Shown here: positions 14,669-22,867 of the stretch, one piece after another | Layout: every line of letters starts with the position of its first letter | Numbering within the stretch: the stretch's first letter is position 1 | From: DATADD01 sp046262355 | GTDB lineage: Bacteria > Actinomycetota > CADDZG01 > WHSQ01 | DNA: 33,779 nucleotides | Direction of reading: 5' to 3' | Assembly (NCBI GenBank): GCA_046262355.1 | Contig: JBHEMX010000052.1 | Span: 1 to 33,779, forward strand | The notes under the pieces: generated by a model | Database searches by the model: none | The model's input: the letters and a program-made list of their open reading frames with translations, nothing else | Told to the model about the DNA's origin: nothing | Translations under genes and position numbers: made by a program

Positions 14669-15375
14669 TGCTCATCCTCGGCATCGAGACGTCCACGCCC
14701 CAGGCGAGCGTCGCGATCGGCTCCGAACAGGGAGTGATAGCGAGCGCCATGGTGTCGCGCGGCGCGAGCTACAACGAGTTCCTGCTGCCGGCGATCCGGT
14801 TCTGCCTCGACGAGGCGGGGCTCGGCTTCCGCAACCTCGGCGGCGTCGCGGTGAGCCTCGGCCCCGGCCTCTACACCGGGATGCGCATCGGCGTGGCAAC
14901 CGCCAAGGCGCTTGCCCAGACGCTCTCGGTTCCGATCGTCGGCATGGCAAGCCTCGACCTGCTCGCCTACGAGGTCCGCTACTCGCCCAAGACGATCTGT
15001 GCGGTGCTCGACGCGCGCCGCAAAGAGGTCTTCAACGCGTTCTACCGGTCCTCTCCGGGCGGGATCCAGCGCATGACCGAATATCGTGTCGAGAGGCCCG
15101 AGCGGCTCGCCATCGGCATCGACTCTCGTCCCGAGGAGGTCCTGATCGTCGGCTACGGCATGCTGCTGTTCAAGGACATCTTCGAGGATCTCGACTCGGT
15201 CGCCGAGCTCGGCACGATGAGCCACGCGTTCCCCGACGCCCGTTCGCTCGTCGAGCTCGCTCTGCCGCGCATGTTCCGCGAGGAGTTCGACCGCCTCGAT
15301 GACCTCAAGCCTCTTTACCTCAGGCACTCGGCGCGCCGCATCCAGTGGGACCAGTTGCTGCGAAGGCCGGCTTGA
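14668..15375 (+). CDS. tsaB: tRNA t6A37 synthesis protein TsaB
   Basis: 235 residues with the ASKHA-fold N-terminus ILGIETSTPQASVAI, the VSLGPGLYTGMRIGVATAKA motif and LDARRKEVFNAFY. It lacks the metal-binding histidines of TsaD, as expected, and forms the TsaB-TsaD heterodimer. Start at the ATG at 14668 (a GTG lies one codon earlier) with a GGAG site overlapping the end of tsaE. The stop overlaps rimI. Confidence 0.95.
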   Translation: MLILGIETSTPQASVAIGSEQGVIASAMVSRGASYNEFLLPAIRFCLDEAGLGFRNLGGVAVSLGPGLYTGMRIGVATAKALAQTLSVPIVGMASLDLLAYEVRYSPKTICAVLDARRKEVFNAFYRSSPGGIQRMTEYRVERPERLAIGIDSRPEEVLIVGYGMLLFKDIFEDLDSVAELGTMSHAFPDARSLVELALPRMFREEFDRLDDLKPLYLRHSARRIQWDQLLRRPA

Positions 15376-15935
15376 GCGCGCTGGCGCGAGCGCCCGAGGA
15401 GGGCATCCCCGAGATAGACCTCACGCGCATGAGGCGGCGGCACCTGCGCAAGGTGCTGTCCATCGAGTCGCGCGTCTACCCGAGGCCGTGGAGCGCCAGT
15501 CTCTTCCTCGCCGAGCTGTCGCAGCGAGGGTCGCGCACCTATCTCGTGGCGCGCCACGACGGTGAGGTCGTGGGTTACTGCGGCATGATGTTCATGGCCA
15601 AGGAGGCCCACGTGACCAACATCGCCGTGGACCCCGACTTCCACGGGCGCAAGATAGGGACCCGTCTGCTGCTGGCGCTCGTCACCGAGGCGATCGCCAA
15701 GGGCGCCGAAACCGTCTCTCTCGAGGTGCGCGTGTCGAACAAGGTCGCGCAGGCGCTGTACGAGAAGTTCGGTTTCTCGGCGGTGGGCATCCGCCGCGGG
15801 TACTACATCGAGACGCACGAGGACGCGCTCGTCATGGTCGTACGCGAGGCGAGCGGGACCGACTACAGGCTCCGGCTGCGGGCGATCCGCGACGAGTTCG
15901 AGGCCTGGCCGGCGAAGCATCAGCGAGGTGAGTGA
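15372..15935 (+). CDS. rimI: Ribosomal-protein-alanine N-acetyltransferase-like GNAT
   Basis: 187 residues from the TTG at 15372, which overlaps the tsaB stop (TTGA). GNAT fold: RRHLRKVLSIESRVYPRPWS, then IAVDPDFHGRKIGTRLLLAL, the acetyl-CoA loop, and the NKVAQALYEKFGFSAVGIRR motif typical of RimI. It probably acetylates the N-terminal alanine of ribosomal protein bS18, though GNAT substrates vary. Its place between tsaB and tsaD is the standard actinobacterial order. The first 20 residues are poorly conserved, so the start is less certain. Confidence 0.9.
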   Translation: MSALARAPEEGIPEIDLTRMRRRHLRKVLSIESRVYPRPWSASLFLAELSQRGSRTYLVARHDGEVVGYCGMMFMAKEAHVTNIAVDPDFHGRKIGTRLLLALVTEAIAKGAETVSLEVRVSNKVAQALYEKFGFSAVGIRRGYYIETHEDALVMVVREASGTDYRLRLRAIRDEFEAWPAKHQRGE

Positions 15936-17010
15936 GACCCTCTGGGCGACGCCCGAGGCCGAGGTCATACGTGTGCCGCGGCAGCGGCGTGATCGCGATG
16001 CTCTCGTCCTCGGGATCGAGACGTCGTGCGACGAGACCTCGGCTGCCGTCGTGCAAGGCCGCACCACGATCCTCTCCAACGTCGTAGCGTCTCAGAGCGA
16101 GCTCCACCGCGAGTACGGCGGGATAGTGCCCGAGGTGGCGTCGCGCGCGCACGTCGAGGCGCTCACCCCGGTGATCCGTCAGGCGCTCGTGTCCGCCGAC
16201 GTGACCTTCTGGGACATCGACGCGGTGGGCACGACCAGGGGCCCGGGACTGATCGGCTCTCTGCTGATCGGGATCGCGGAGGGGAAGGCGATCGCGGCGG
16301 TGCTCGACGTCCCCTTCATCGGCGTCAACCACCTCGAGGCGCACCTCTACTCGAGCCTGCTCGCGGACCCCGAGGCCGACTTCCCGGCGGTCGCGCTGCT
16401 GATCTCGGGCGGCCACACGCTGCTCGTGCACGCCCGCGCGCACGGCCTCTACGAGATCCTCGGCGGGACGCTCGACGACGCGGCCGGAGAGGCGTTCGAC
16501 AAGATCGCGCGCTTCCTCGGGCTGGGCTACCCGGGTGGGCCGGAGATCGACAGGCTCTCGCTGCTCGGCGATCCGGAGGCGATCTCGTTCCCGCGCGCCA
16601 TGCTCGACCGCCCGGGCTTCGACGTCTCCTATTCCGGGCTCAAGACGGCGGTCATCAACTACGTGCGCGGGGCCGAGGCCAAGGGAGAGGACATCTCGGT
16701 GGAGAACGTGGCCGCCTCGTTCCAGGCCGCGGTCGTCGACGTCCAGGTCACCAAGACGATCGCCGCGCTCGAGCATGCGGGGGTGGAGCGCGTCTTCCTG
16801 TGCGGCGGCGTCGCGGCCAACTCGGGCCTCCGGCAGGGTCTCGACGACGCCTGCACGGCGCGCGGTGTGCGCCTGCACGTCCCTCCCCTGGAGCTGTGCA
16901 CGGACAACGCCGCCATGGTCGCCGCGTGCGCCGCCGCCATGCTCGAGCAGGGCGCGACGGCGGGACTGGACCTTGCGCCGGACCCGAACCTCCCGTTGAC
17001 GAGCGGGTGA
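15928..17010 (+). CDS. tsaD: tRNA N6-adenosine threonylcarbamoyltransferase TsaD
   Basis: 360 residues; the GTG at 15928 overlaps rimI by eight bases. After a 25-residue N-terminal extension come LVLGIETSCDETSAAVV, the HxxxH metal site in GVNHLEAHLYS, ALLISGGHTLLV, GEAFDKIARFLGLGYPGGP, SYSGLKTAV and LCGGVAANSGLR. This is the full TsaD/Kae1 signature. It transfers the threonylcarbamoyl group to A37 of ANN-decoding tRNAs together with TsaB and TsaE. A long perfect inverted repeat follows the stop. Confidence 0.96.
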   Translation: MSETLWATPEAEVIRVPRQRRDRDALVLGIETSCDETSAAVVQGRTTILSNVVASQSELHREYGGIVPEVASRAHVEALTPVIRQALVSADVTFWDIDAVGTTRGPGLIGSLLIGIAEGKAIAAVLDVPFIGVNHLEAHLYSSLLADPEADFPAVALLISGGHTLLVHARAHGLYEILGGTLDDAAGEAFDKIARFLGLGYPGGPEIDRLSLLGDPEAISFPRAMLDRPGFDVSYSGLKTAVINYVRGAEAKGEDISVENVAASFQAAVVDVQVTKTIAALEHAGVERVFLCGGVAANSGLRQGLDDACTARGVRLHVPPLELCTDNAAMVAACAAAMLEQGATAGLDLAPDPNLPLTSG

Positions 17011-17029
17011 GGTCCTCGGCCCGACCCTT

Positions 17030-17078
17030 GCGCCGAGTGGGTGAGCGCCGCATCGGGGATGTGGCACCCACTCGGCGC
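17030..17078. terminator. 14-bp perfect inverted repeat between tsaD and groES
   Basis: GCGCCGAGTGGGTG (17030-17043) and CACCCACTCGGCGC (17065-17078), with a 21-base loop and no T-run. Most likely it insulates the heat-shock operon from tsaD read-through. Confidence 0.6.
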
Positions 17079-17090
17079 GGGGTGATAGTC

Positions 17091-17120
17091 TTGGCACTCG
17101 CAAGGTAAGAGTGCTAAGCA
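17091..17120 (+). promoter_or_regulatory. CIRCE operator overlapping the groES promoter
   Basis: TTGGCACTC (17091-17099), nine bases, GAGTGCTAA (17109-17117): one mismatch from the consensus CIRCE and the binding site of HrcA. TTGGCA (17091-17096) and TAAGCA (17115-17120) at 18 bp spacing make a vegetative promoter that HrcA would block, with release on heat stress. Confidence 0.9.
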
Positions 17121-17138
17121 CCCGTCCAGGAGGTACGC

Positions 17139-17456
17139 ATGGCGACCGTGACCAAGACCAACACCCTGAGCAAGATCAAGCCTCTCGAGGACCGCATCCT
17201 CGTGCGCCCCGAGGAGGGCGAGGAGATGACCGCCTCGGGCATCGTGATCCCCGACACCGCCAAGGAGAAGCCCCAAGAAGGCACGGTACTGGCGGTCGGC
17301 CCCGGCAAGCGCAGCGACACGGGCGACCTCATCCCCGTCGACGTGCAGGAGGGCGACCGGGTCATCTACTCGAAGTACGGCGGCACCGAGGTCAAGGTCG
17401 AGGCCGAGGACCTTCTGATCCTCTCGGCGCGCGACGTGCTCGCGGTAGTCGGCTAA
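17139..17456 (+). CDS. groES: Co-chaperonin GroES
   Basis: 105 residues with an AGGAGGT site ahead of the ATG. Typical features are KIKPLEDRILVRP, the mobile loop TASGIVIPDTAKEKPQEGTV, and the C-terminal VKVEAEDLLILSARDVLAVV. The N-terminus is about eight residues longer than usual (MATVTKTNTLS). It caps the GroEL ring. First gene of the HrcA-controlled groES-groEL operon. Confidence 0.97.
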   Translation: MATVTKTNTLSKIKPLEDRILVRPEEGEEMTASGIVIPDTAKEKPQEGTVLAVGPGKRSDTGDLIPVDVQEGDRVIYSKYGGTEVKVEAEDLLILSARDVLAVVG

Positions 17457-17480
17457 GAGCCACCAGCAACGATCCGTTTC

Positions 17481-17507
17481 GGGGCGCGCCCGGGTGAGGC
17501 GCGCCCC
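17481..17507 (+). terminator. Hairpin between groES and groEL
   Basis: GGGGCGCGCC (17481-17490) / GGCGCGCCCC (17498-17507): 10-bp perfect stem and 7-base loop. There is no T-run, so it is more likely an mRNA-processing or attenuation element than a full terminator. Confidence 0.5.
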
Positions 17508-17532
17508 GTCCGCACAGCGATAGGAGAGATGG

Positions 17533-19203
17533 ATGCCAAAGCTCATTAGGTTCGACGCCGAGGCCCGCAAGGGGCTGGAGTCGGGCGTCGATCGGCTCGC
17601 ATCGGCGGTGCGCGTGACGCTCGGTCCGCGCGGCCGCAACGTCGTGCTCGACAAGAAGTGGGGCGCGCCGACGATCACGAACGACGGAGTGACGATAGCC
17701 AAGGAGATCGAGCTCGACGACCCGTGGGAGAACATGGGCGCCCAGCTCGTCAAAGAGGTGGCGTCCAAGACCAACGACGTCGCCGGCGACGGCACCACGA
17801 CCGCCACGGTGCTCGGTCACGCGATGGTCAAGGCCGGGCTGCAACGCGTTGCGTCCGGTGCCAACCCGATGTCGCTCAAGCGCGGCATCGAGAAGGCCGT
17901 GGTCGCCGCGGTCGAGGCGATCAAGTCCCAGGCGCGTGAGGTCGAGAGCCGCGAGGACATCGCCGGCGTTGCCGCGATCTCCGCGAACAACGACTCCGAG
18001 ATCGGCGAGATGGTCGCCGAGGCGATGGACAAGGTCGGCAAGGACGGGGTCATCACGGTCGAGGAGTCCAACACCTTCGGGCTCGAGCTCGAGCTCGTCG
18101 AGGGGATGCAGTTCGACAAGGGCTACATCTCGCCTTACCTCGTGACCGACCAGGACCGCATGGAGGCGGTGCTCGAGGACCCCTACATCCTGCTGGCGCA
18201 GAGCAAGATCTCGTCTGTGCGCGACCTGCTGCCGGTGCTCGAGAAGGTCATGCAGTCGGGCAAGCCGCTGCTGATCGTCGCCGAGGATGTCGAGGGGGAG
18301 GCGCTCGCCACGCTCGTGGTCAACAAGGTGCGCGGGACCTTCAAGGCGGCCGCGGTCAAGGCGCCGGGCTTCGGAGACCGCCGCAAGGCGATGCTCCAGG
18401 ACATCGCGATCCTCACCGGCGGACAGGTGATCTCGGAGGAGATCGGGCTCAAGCTCGAGTCGGCGCGCGTCGACATGCTGGGGCGCGCCCGCAAGGTCGT
18501 CGTGACCAAGGACGACACCACGATCGTCGAGGGCCAGGGCGACGGCTCGGAGATCAAGGGCCGGATCGACCAGATCCGCGCCGAGATCGATCGTACGGAC
18601 TCGGACTGGGACCGCGAGAAGCTCCAGGAGCGCCTCGCGAAGCTAGCCGGCGGCGTCGCGGTTCTGCGCGTCGGAGCGGCGACCGAGGTCGAGCTGAAGG
18701 AGCGCAAGCACCGGATCGAGGACTCCGTGTCCGCGACCCGGGCGGCAGTCGAGGAGGGCGTCGTCGCCGGAGGCGGCGTCACCCTGTTGCGGTCGCGCGA
18801 GGCCATCGAGGCCCTCGAGCTCGAGGGCGACGAGCAGGTCGGCGCGCGCGTCGTGCTCGAATCGCTCAAGGCACCGCTGTGGTGGATCGCCCACAACGCC
18901 GGCCTCGAAGGCGGCGTGGTCGTAGAGCGCGTGCGCGACGAGAAGCCGGGTCACGGCCTCAACGCCGCGACCGGCGAGTATGTGGACCTGTTCGCGGCGG
19001 GGATCATCGACCCCGTGCGCGTGACCCGCTCCGCACTCGAGAACGCGGCCTCGATCGCGGCCCTCTTGCTCACGACGGAGGTCTCGATCGTGGACAAGCC
19101 CGAAGAGGAGGACGAGTCCGCCGCAGCCGGCGCCCATGCGCATGGAGGCATGGGCGGCATGGGCGGCATGGGTGGAATGGGCGGCATGGGCGGCATGATG
19201 TAA
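17533..19203 (+). CDS. groEL: Chaperonin GroEL
   Basis: 556 residues, ATG with an AGGAG site. ATP-binding and hinge motifs are intact: LGPRGRNVVLDK, NDGVTIAKEI, VAGDGTTTATVL, AAVKAPGFGDRRK, and EEGVVAGGGVTLLR near the C-terminus. It folds cytosolic proteins with GroES. The C-terminal tail has GAHAHGG followed by repeated GGM units ending GGMM. His-containing tails mark the GroEL1 type and GGM tails the GroEL2 type in mycobacteria; this one has a little of both. Some residues at usually conserved positions differ (for example WWIAHNAGLEG). Its place beside groES indicates the operon copy. Confidence 0.96.
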   Translation: MPKLIRFDAEARKGLESGVDRLASAVRVTLGPRGRNVVLDKKWGAPTITNDGVTIAKEIELDDPWENMGAQLVKEVASKTNDVAGDGTTTATVLGHAMVKAGLQRVASGANPMSLKRGIEKAVVAAVEAIKSQAREVESREDIAGVAAISANNDSEIGEMVAEAMDKVGKDGVITVEESNTFGLELELVEGMQFDKGYISPYLVTDQDRMEAVLEDPYILLAQSKISSVRDLLPVLEKVMQSGKPLLIVAEDVEGEALATLVVNKVRGTFKAAAVKAPGFGDRRKAMLQDIAILTGGQVISEEIGLKLESARVDMLGRARKVVVTKDDTTIVEGQGDGSEIKGRIDQIRAEIDRTDSDWDREKLQERLAKLAGGVAVLRVGAATEVELKERKHRIEDSVSATRAAVEEGVVAGGGVTLLRSREAIEALELEGDEQVGARVVLESLKAPLWWIAHNAGLEGGVVVERVRDEKPGHGLNAATGEYVDLFAAGIIDPVRVTRSALENAASIAALLLTTEVSIVDKPEEEDESAAAGAHAHGGMGGMGGMGGMGGMGGMM

Positions 19204-19225
19204 CCGTTCAAGATGCAAGGACATC

Positions 19226-19247
19226 GGGCCCGGCTTCGGCCGGGCCC
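19226..19247 (+). terminator. Terminator after groEL
   Basis: GGGCCCGGC-TTCG-GCCGGGCCC: a perfect 9-bp stem with a stable UUCG tetraloop, followed by TGTTCGTTC. The remainder of the 19204-19489 gap shows no convincing gene; a short rightward frame near 19360-19493 has no support. Confidence 0.8.
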
Positions 19248-19489
19248 TGTTCGTTCTATGGGGACATCGGCCCTGTTTCCGGGCTCGCGGCACCGAAGAA
19301 CGTCGAAGGACGCGTACGGATCCACCCTGGTGTGACGGAAGCCACGGCGCTGCCGGTTCGTACCTCTTTGGCTTGGGCATGCCGGTCTCGAGCACGCCAG
19401 ATCGAGGCGGTCATCGCCGAGATCGCGGCGCGGGCAGCACTGATCGGTGGTGATCCAGACCCGGAAGCCATGCTGCTTCCCAAACCTTG

Positions 19490-20605
19490 TTAGGGCAGGT
19501 AGTCCAATGGGTTCACGGGCGCGCCGCCCCGCCGCACCTCGAAGTGCAGGTGATCGCCGTAGCAGTTCCCCGTGCAGCCCACGTAGCCGACGATGGCGCC
19601 CTGTTCGACGCCGGCGCCGTTCGTGGTTGCGTAACCCGACATGTGCGCGTAGAGCGTCGAGAGGCCGCCGCCGTGGTCGAGCACGACGGTGTTGCCGTAT
19701 CCGGTCATGCCGGCCCCGAGATAGATCACCCGGCCGCTCTTGGCCGCGACCACCGGCTGGCCCGTGTAGCCGTCGATGTCTATGCCCGTGTGCGTCGACC
19801 CCCAGCGGGGCCCGAACGGGGACGTCACCGGCCCGTTCAGCGGCCAGATGAAGCCCTCCGACGACATCCCGAGTGCTTCGACAGCGCTGCGCGCCTGCGC
19901 CTCGACGATCTTGTCCCTCAGTGCGCCGGCCGCGGCTTCGAGATGGCCCTCGCGCGTCTTCTCGCGCCCGATCCGGCGGTCGAGCGCCGCAAGGTCGGCG
20001 GCGAGGTCGGTGCGCAGACGGCTTCTCTCGGCGAGCACCTCGACGTGCGCGGAGCGCGAACGCGCCAGCTCGTCGCGGCGAGCGAACAACTCTCGGTTCT
20101 GGACCTCGATCCGGAGGAGCAGTCGTCCGTAGCGCACGAGCGCTCCCGTGCTGCTCTGCGCCGCCACGCCCAGGAGCTCGATGCGGTCGTTCAGCTCGGA
20201 GATCGAGGCCGCGTCGAGCAGCGCATCGAAGGTCTCTGTGGACCCCGCCTTGTAGAGCTCGACGGCCTGTGCCGTGGCGATCTCGTGGAGCGCGTCTATC
20301 TCCGTCTGGGTCGCGGCGATGCGCGTTTCGGCCCCATGCACCTGCGCGCGCACGAGCGCGATCTGGGAGTCGAGCTCGTTGAGGGCTATCTGCACCGTCG
20401 TGATGGCTCGGTTGGTGTCGGCGATGCTGAGCTTGAGCGAGCGCGCCTTGCTCTCGTGTCGATCGAGGCGATCCCGTACCGTCCGCAACGAGCGGCGCGT
20501 ATCGTGCAGCTCGTGCTTTGGATTGGCGCTCGAGACGGCGGCGGGAACGAGCAGGGTCAGCAGCAGCGCCGCCGCAAGCGGCGCGCGTCGACTCCTGGTG
20601 TACAA
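19490..20605 (-). CDS. Secreted M23 (LytM-like) endopeptidase with coiled coil
   Basis: 371 residues if started at the TTG at 20605, which has GAGGAG just upstream and gives a clean signal peptide (basic YTRSRRAP, hydrophobic LAAALLLTLLVPAAVSSA). Longer starts up to 20731 would bury that signal. Residues about 30-240 form long coiled coils (LRTVRDRLDRHESKARSLKL), as in EnvC/NlpD-like proteins. The C-terminal peptidase M23 domain has the zinc motifs HTGIDID (H-x3-D) and HLHFEV (H-x-H). It should cleave peptidoglycan cross-bridges outside the membrane, or activate amidases if inactive; the ligands here look intact. Confidence 0.9.
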   Translation of the reverse strand: MYTRSRRAPLAAALLLTLLVPAAVSSANPKHELHDTRRSLRTVRDRLDRHESKARSLKLSIADTNRAITTVQIALNELDSQIALVRAQVHGAETRIAATQTEIDALHEIATAQAVELYKAGSTETFDALLDAASISELNDRIELLGVAAQSSTGALVRYGRLLLRIEVQNRELFARRDELARSRSAHVEVLAERSRLRTDLAADLAALDRRIGREKTREGHLEAAAGALRDKIVEAQARSAVEALGMSSEGFIWPLNGPVTSPFGPRWGSTHTGIDIDGYTGQPVVAAKSGRVIYLGAGMTGYGNTVVLDHGGGLSTLYAHMSGYATTNGAGVEQGAIVGYVGCTGNCYGDHLHFEVRRGGAPVNPLDYLP

Positions 20606-20897
20606 GTCGTTCTCCTCGATCAGGCCGACGGCCGCGGCCATCATCGTTGCGGTGTTTCCAACCGCCCGGCATCCTCCCACAGCGCACCGCGATCGTGCGG
20701 CAAAGTGGGAAAAAACCTTTACGCGACCCATTGCATCGTCGACGTAGGGTTCGGTAATGTCCTCTTTGCACCCGTTGAGTTGTAAACCGGCTCCGGCCGG
20801 GAAGAAGGCTCGGCGGGTGCATCTCTATCTGCGGCCCTCGACCCACCTTCTGTATCCTTCCGCGGACATCTCATCCGAAAGGGGATGGAAGGACAGC

Positions 20898-21644
20898 ATG
20901 GCGGAGTCGGACCTCTCTGGCTTGGAGTCGTCGATCAAGCAGCTCGACGGCGTCCTCGGCTGCGTGGTGCTCGCGAATCCCGACGGCAGCCTCGCCGAGC
21001 TCCAGGCGTTCACACGCGGGGGCGCAGACCGAGAGTCGGTCGAGCAGGCGATCCTCGACGAGGCAGGCCGTGGCGGTCTCAGCGGAAGTGGGCAGGTGTT
21101 CGTGTTCGAGCTCGAGGCAGAGTCGCATTTCGGAGATCGTGAGTCGCTCGAGCGAGCGGCGGAGCTGGCGGAGCAGGAGGCGCGGTCCCGTGGGCCCCTG
21201 GGCGTGCTGCATCCACTCGGAACGCTGCACTCGCTGGCGGGAGGGGACGAGGCGGGAGCCACCGCGACGCGCGGCCGGGTGCCGCTGCGGCGGGTGCTGC
21301 TGTCGTCCTCGAGCCGGCGCTCCAGCGCGGAGGTGACGCTCGGCGCGGGAGAGGTCGAGATCGTCGGCAGCGCGAGCGGCGAGAAGTCCCCGCACGGCCT
21401 TTGGGTCGTCTCGGAGGCGGCGCTCGGCGCCGCGATGAGGCTCGCCCCGGGCACCCGCTTCACGCTCAAGGGAGCGGAGATCGTCACGGTGTTCGGGCGA
21501 CAGGCAGTGCTCGTCCTGGTCCAAGAGGCCGGGGCCGGGGACATGCTGGGGATCGCCCTCGTGCGCGCAGCGCCGATCACCGAGGCCGCCGTGCGCGCCA
21601 CCCTCGACGCCATCAACCGCAAGTTGACGAACATAGAAACGTGA
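20898..21644 (+). CDS. Conserved-looking hypothetical protein, 248 aa
   Basis: The ATG at 20898 follows GGAAGGA; the frame is open from 20757 but the added 47 residues look non-coding. The N-terminal part (SSIKQLDGVLGCVVLANPDG, then LAELQAFTRGGADRESVEQA) resembles a small alpha/beta sensory or ACT/roadblock-like fold. A linker follows, then a C-terminal domain VPLRRVLLSSSSRRSSAEVT and FGRQAVLVLVQEAGAGDMLG with a second alpha/beta pattern. I cannot name the family. It is divergent from the M23 gene and is the last chromosomal gene before the tyrosine recombinase. Confidence 0.7.
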   Translation: MAESDLSGLESSIKQLDGVLGCVVLANPDGSLAELQAFTRGGADRESVEQAILDEAGRGGLSGSGQVFVFELEAESHFGDRESLERAAELAEQEARSRGPLGVLHPLGTLHSLAGGDEAGATATRGRVPLRRVLLSSSSRRSSAEVTLGAGEVEIVGSASGEKSPHGLWVVSEAALGAAMRLAPGTRFTLKGAEIVTVFGRQAVLVLVQEAGAGDMLGIALVRAAPITEAAVRATLDAINRKLTNIET

Positions 21645-21686
21645 GCCAAACCGGCTTGTGACCTGGGCCTTTGCCCATTCGGTTCG

Positions 21687-21715
21687 TTGCACAGCGGTTG
21701 AATGTTTGTTAACCT
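21687..21715 (+). promoter_or_regulatory. Promoter of the tyrosine recombinase (leaderless)
   Basis: TTGCAC (21687-21692), exactly 17 bp, TAACCT (21710-21715), then six bases to the ATG at 21722. The transcript would begin at or beside the start codon, and no ribosome binding site is present. Confidence 0.5.
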
Positions 21716-21721
21716 CGGCCC

Positions 21722-22636
21722 ATGCAGGAAGTGGGTGTGCGGTCGTTCAGCGACCTCCGGGTGCTGAACGAGAGCTTCGAGCGAACTCTGCGTGCCGAGA
21801 ATCGGGCGCCCAACACCGTTCGCCTCTACACCCGCGCCGTCACCGGGCTTGCCCGCTTCCTCGAGTCTTGCGGGATGCCGACCACGGTCGAGGCGATCGC
21901 CCGAGAGCACGTCGAGTCCTACATCGCCAAGCTCGTGGACACGCGCGCGGCCAACACCGCAGCGACCGAGGCGCGTGGGCTGCAACGATTCTTCCGGTGG
22001 CTGGTAGACGAGGGCGAGATCGACCGCAGCCCGATGGAGCGCATGCGGCGCGTGCAGACGCCGGAGGTGCCCGTCCCGGTGCTCAAAGACGACGATTTGC
22101 GCCGCTTGCTTAAGACCTGTGAAGGTCGCGCCCTCGAGGACAGACGCGACCTCGCCATCATCCGCCTGCTGATCGACACCGGCATGCGACGGAGCGAGAT
22201 CGCCGGCCTCCAGGTCGGAGATCTCGACTTCACGGACGGCGTCGCGCTCGTCACCGGCAAGGGCCGGCGTCCGCGCGCGGCCCCTTTCGGTCGCAAGAGC
22301 GCCCTCGCCCTAGATCGCTATCTGAGAGCGCGCGCCAAACACCCCTATGCCGAGCTCGATGCGTTGTGGGTCGGACGCAAAGGAGCGCTGCACCCCGTCA
22401 GCATCGCCCGCATCGTGGCGGACCGCGGTCATGACGTCGGTATCGAAGGCCTCCACCCGCACGTGTTCCGACATACGTTTGCCCACCGCTGGCGCAACGA
22501 GGGCGGCGGAGACGACGAGCTCATGCGACTAGTCGGCTGGCGCTCACGCACAATGCTCCATCGCTATGGGGCATCGGCGGCCGATGAGAGGGCGCACGAG
22601 GCGCACCGGCGGCTGGGACCAGGGGACCGTCTCTGA
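21722..22636 (+). CDS. Tyrosine recombinase (integrase), XerC/D-like
   Basis: 304 residues. An N-terminal SAM-like core-binding domain (about 10-105, APNTVRLYTRAVTGLARFLE) precedes the catalytic domain. The active site is visible: Arg156 in TGMRRSE, Lys180 in TGKGRR, His247 and Arg250 in HVFRHTF, Trp273 in GWRSR, and nucleophile Tyr282 in HRYG. It cuts and joins attachment sites through a 3'-phosphotyrosine. It reads into the second mobile element from its edge, so it is the probable integrase. A role as a chromosomal XerD is less likely because phage-type genes follow immediately. Confidence 0.9.
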   Translation: MQEVGVRSFSDLRVLNESFERTLRAENRAPNTVRLYTRAVTGLARFLESCGMPTTVEAIAREHVESYIAKLVDTRAANTAATEARGLQRFFRWLVDEGEIDRSPMERMRRVQTPEVPVPVLKDDDLRRLLKTCEGRALEDRRDLAIIRLLIDTGMRRSEIAGLQVGDLDFTDGVALVTGKGRRPRAAPFGRKSALALDRYLRARAKHPYAELDALWVGRKGALHPVSIARIVADRGHDVGIEGLHPHVFRHTFAHRWRNEGGGDDELMRLVGWRSRTMLHRYGASAADERAHEAHRRLGPGDRL

Positions 22637-22794
22637 CGTGTAGCACGAGAAAAGGCGCCCCGCGCGCAAATGCCCTGGTAGATGAACCTTTTCGCTGCGC
22701 CGCCCCGTGTCAGAAGTCACAATGACGACTCGGCCGCGTGGTTCACTCATTTTCGAGCACAGCGATAAAGGAACAGCAGAATAGGCGAGCCCTA

Positions 22795-22834
22795 GGGCCG
22801 GTCGAAAGCTTTCGCAGAGCGCACCGACCGGCCC
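22795..22834. promoter_or_regulatory. Long inverted repeat in the gap after the integrase
   Basis: GGGCCGGTCG (22795-22804) and CGACCGGCCC (22825-22834) form a perfect 10-bp dyad; the left arm runs into CGAAAGCTTTCG, a second perfect palindrome (22803-22814). It lies 33 bp before the first element gene. Candidate operator, leader structure or recombinase arm site. The rest of 22637-22867 holds no gene. Confidence 0.5.
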
Positions 22835-22867
22835 CAAGGGCCTAAGCAAGGAGGACATAGCCCTCCC

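Noticed and set aside
19256..19493. Short ORFs after groEL
   Set aside because: Both strands open by GC bias only; no start signals or motifs.
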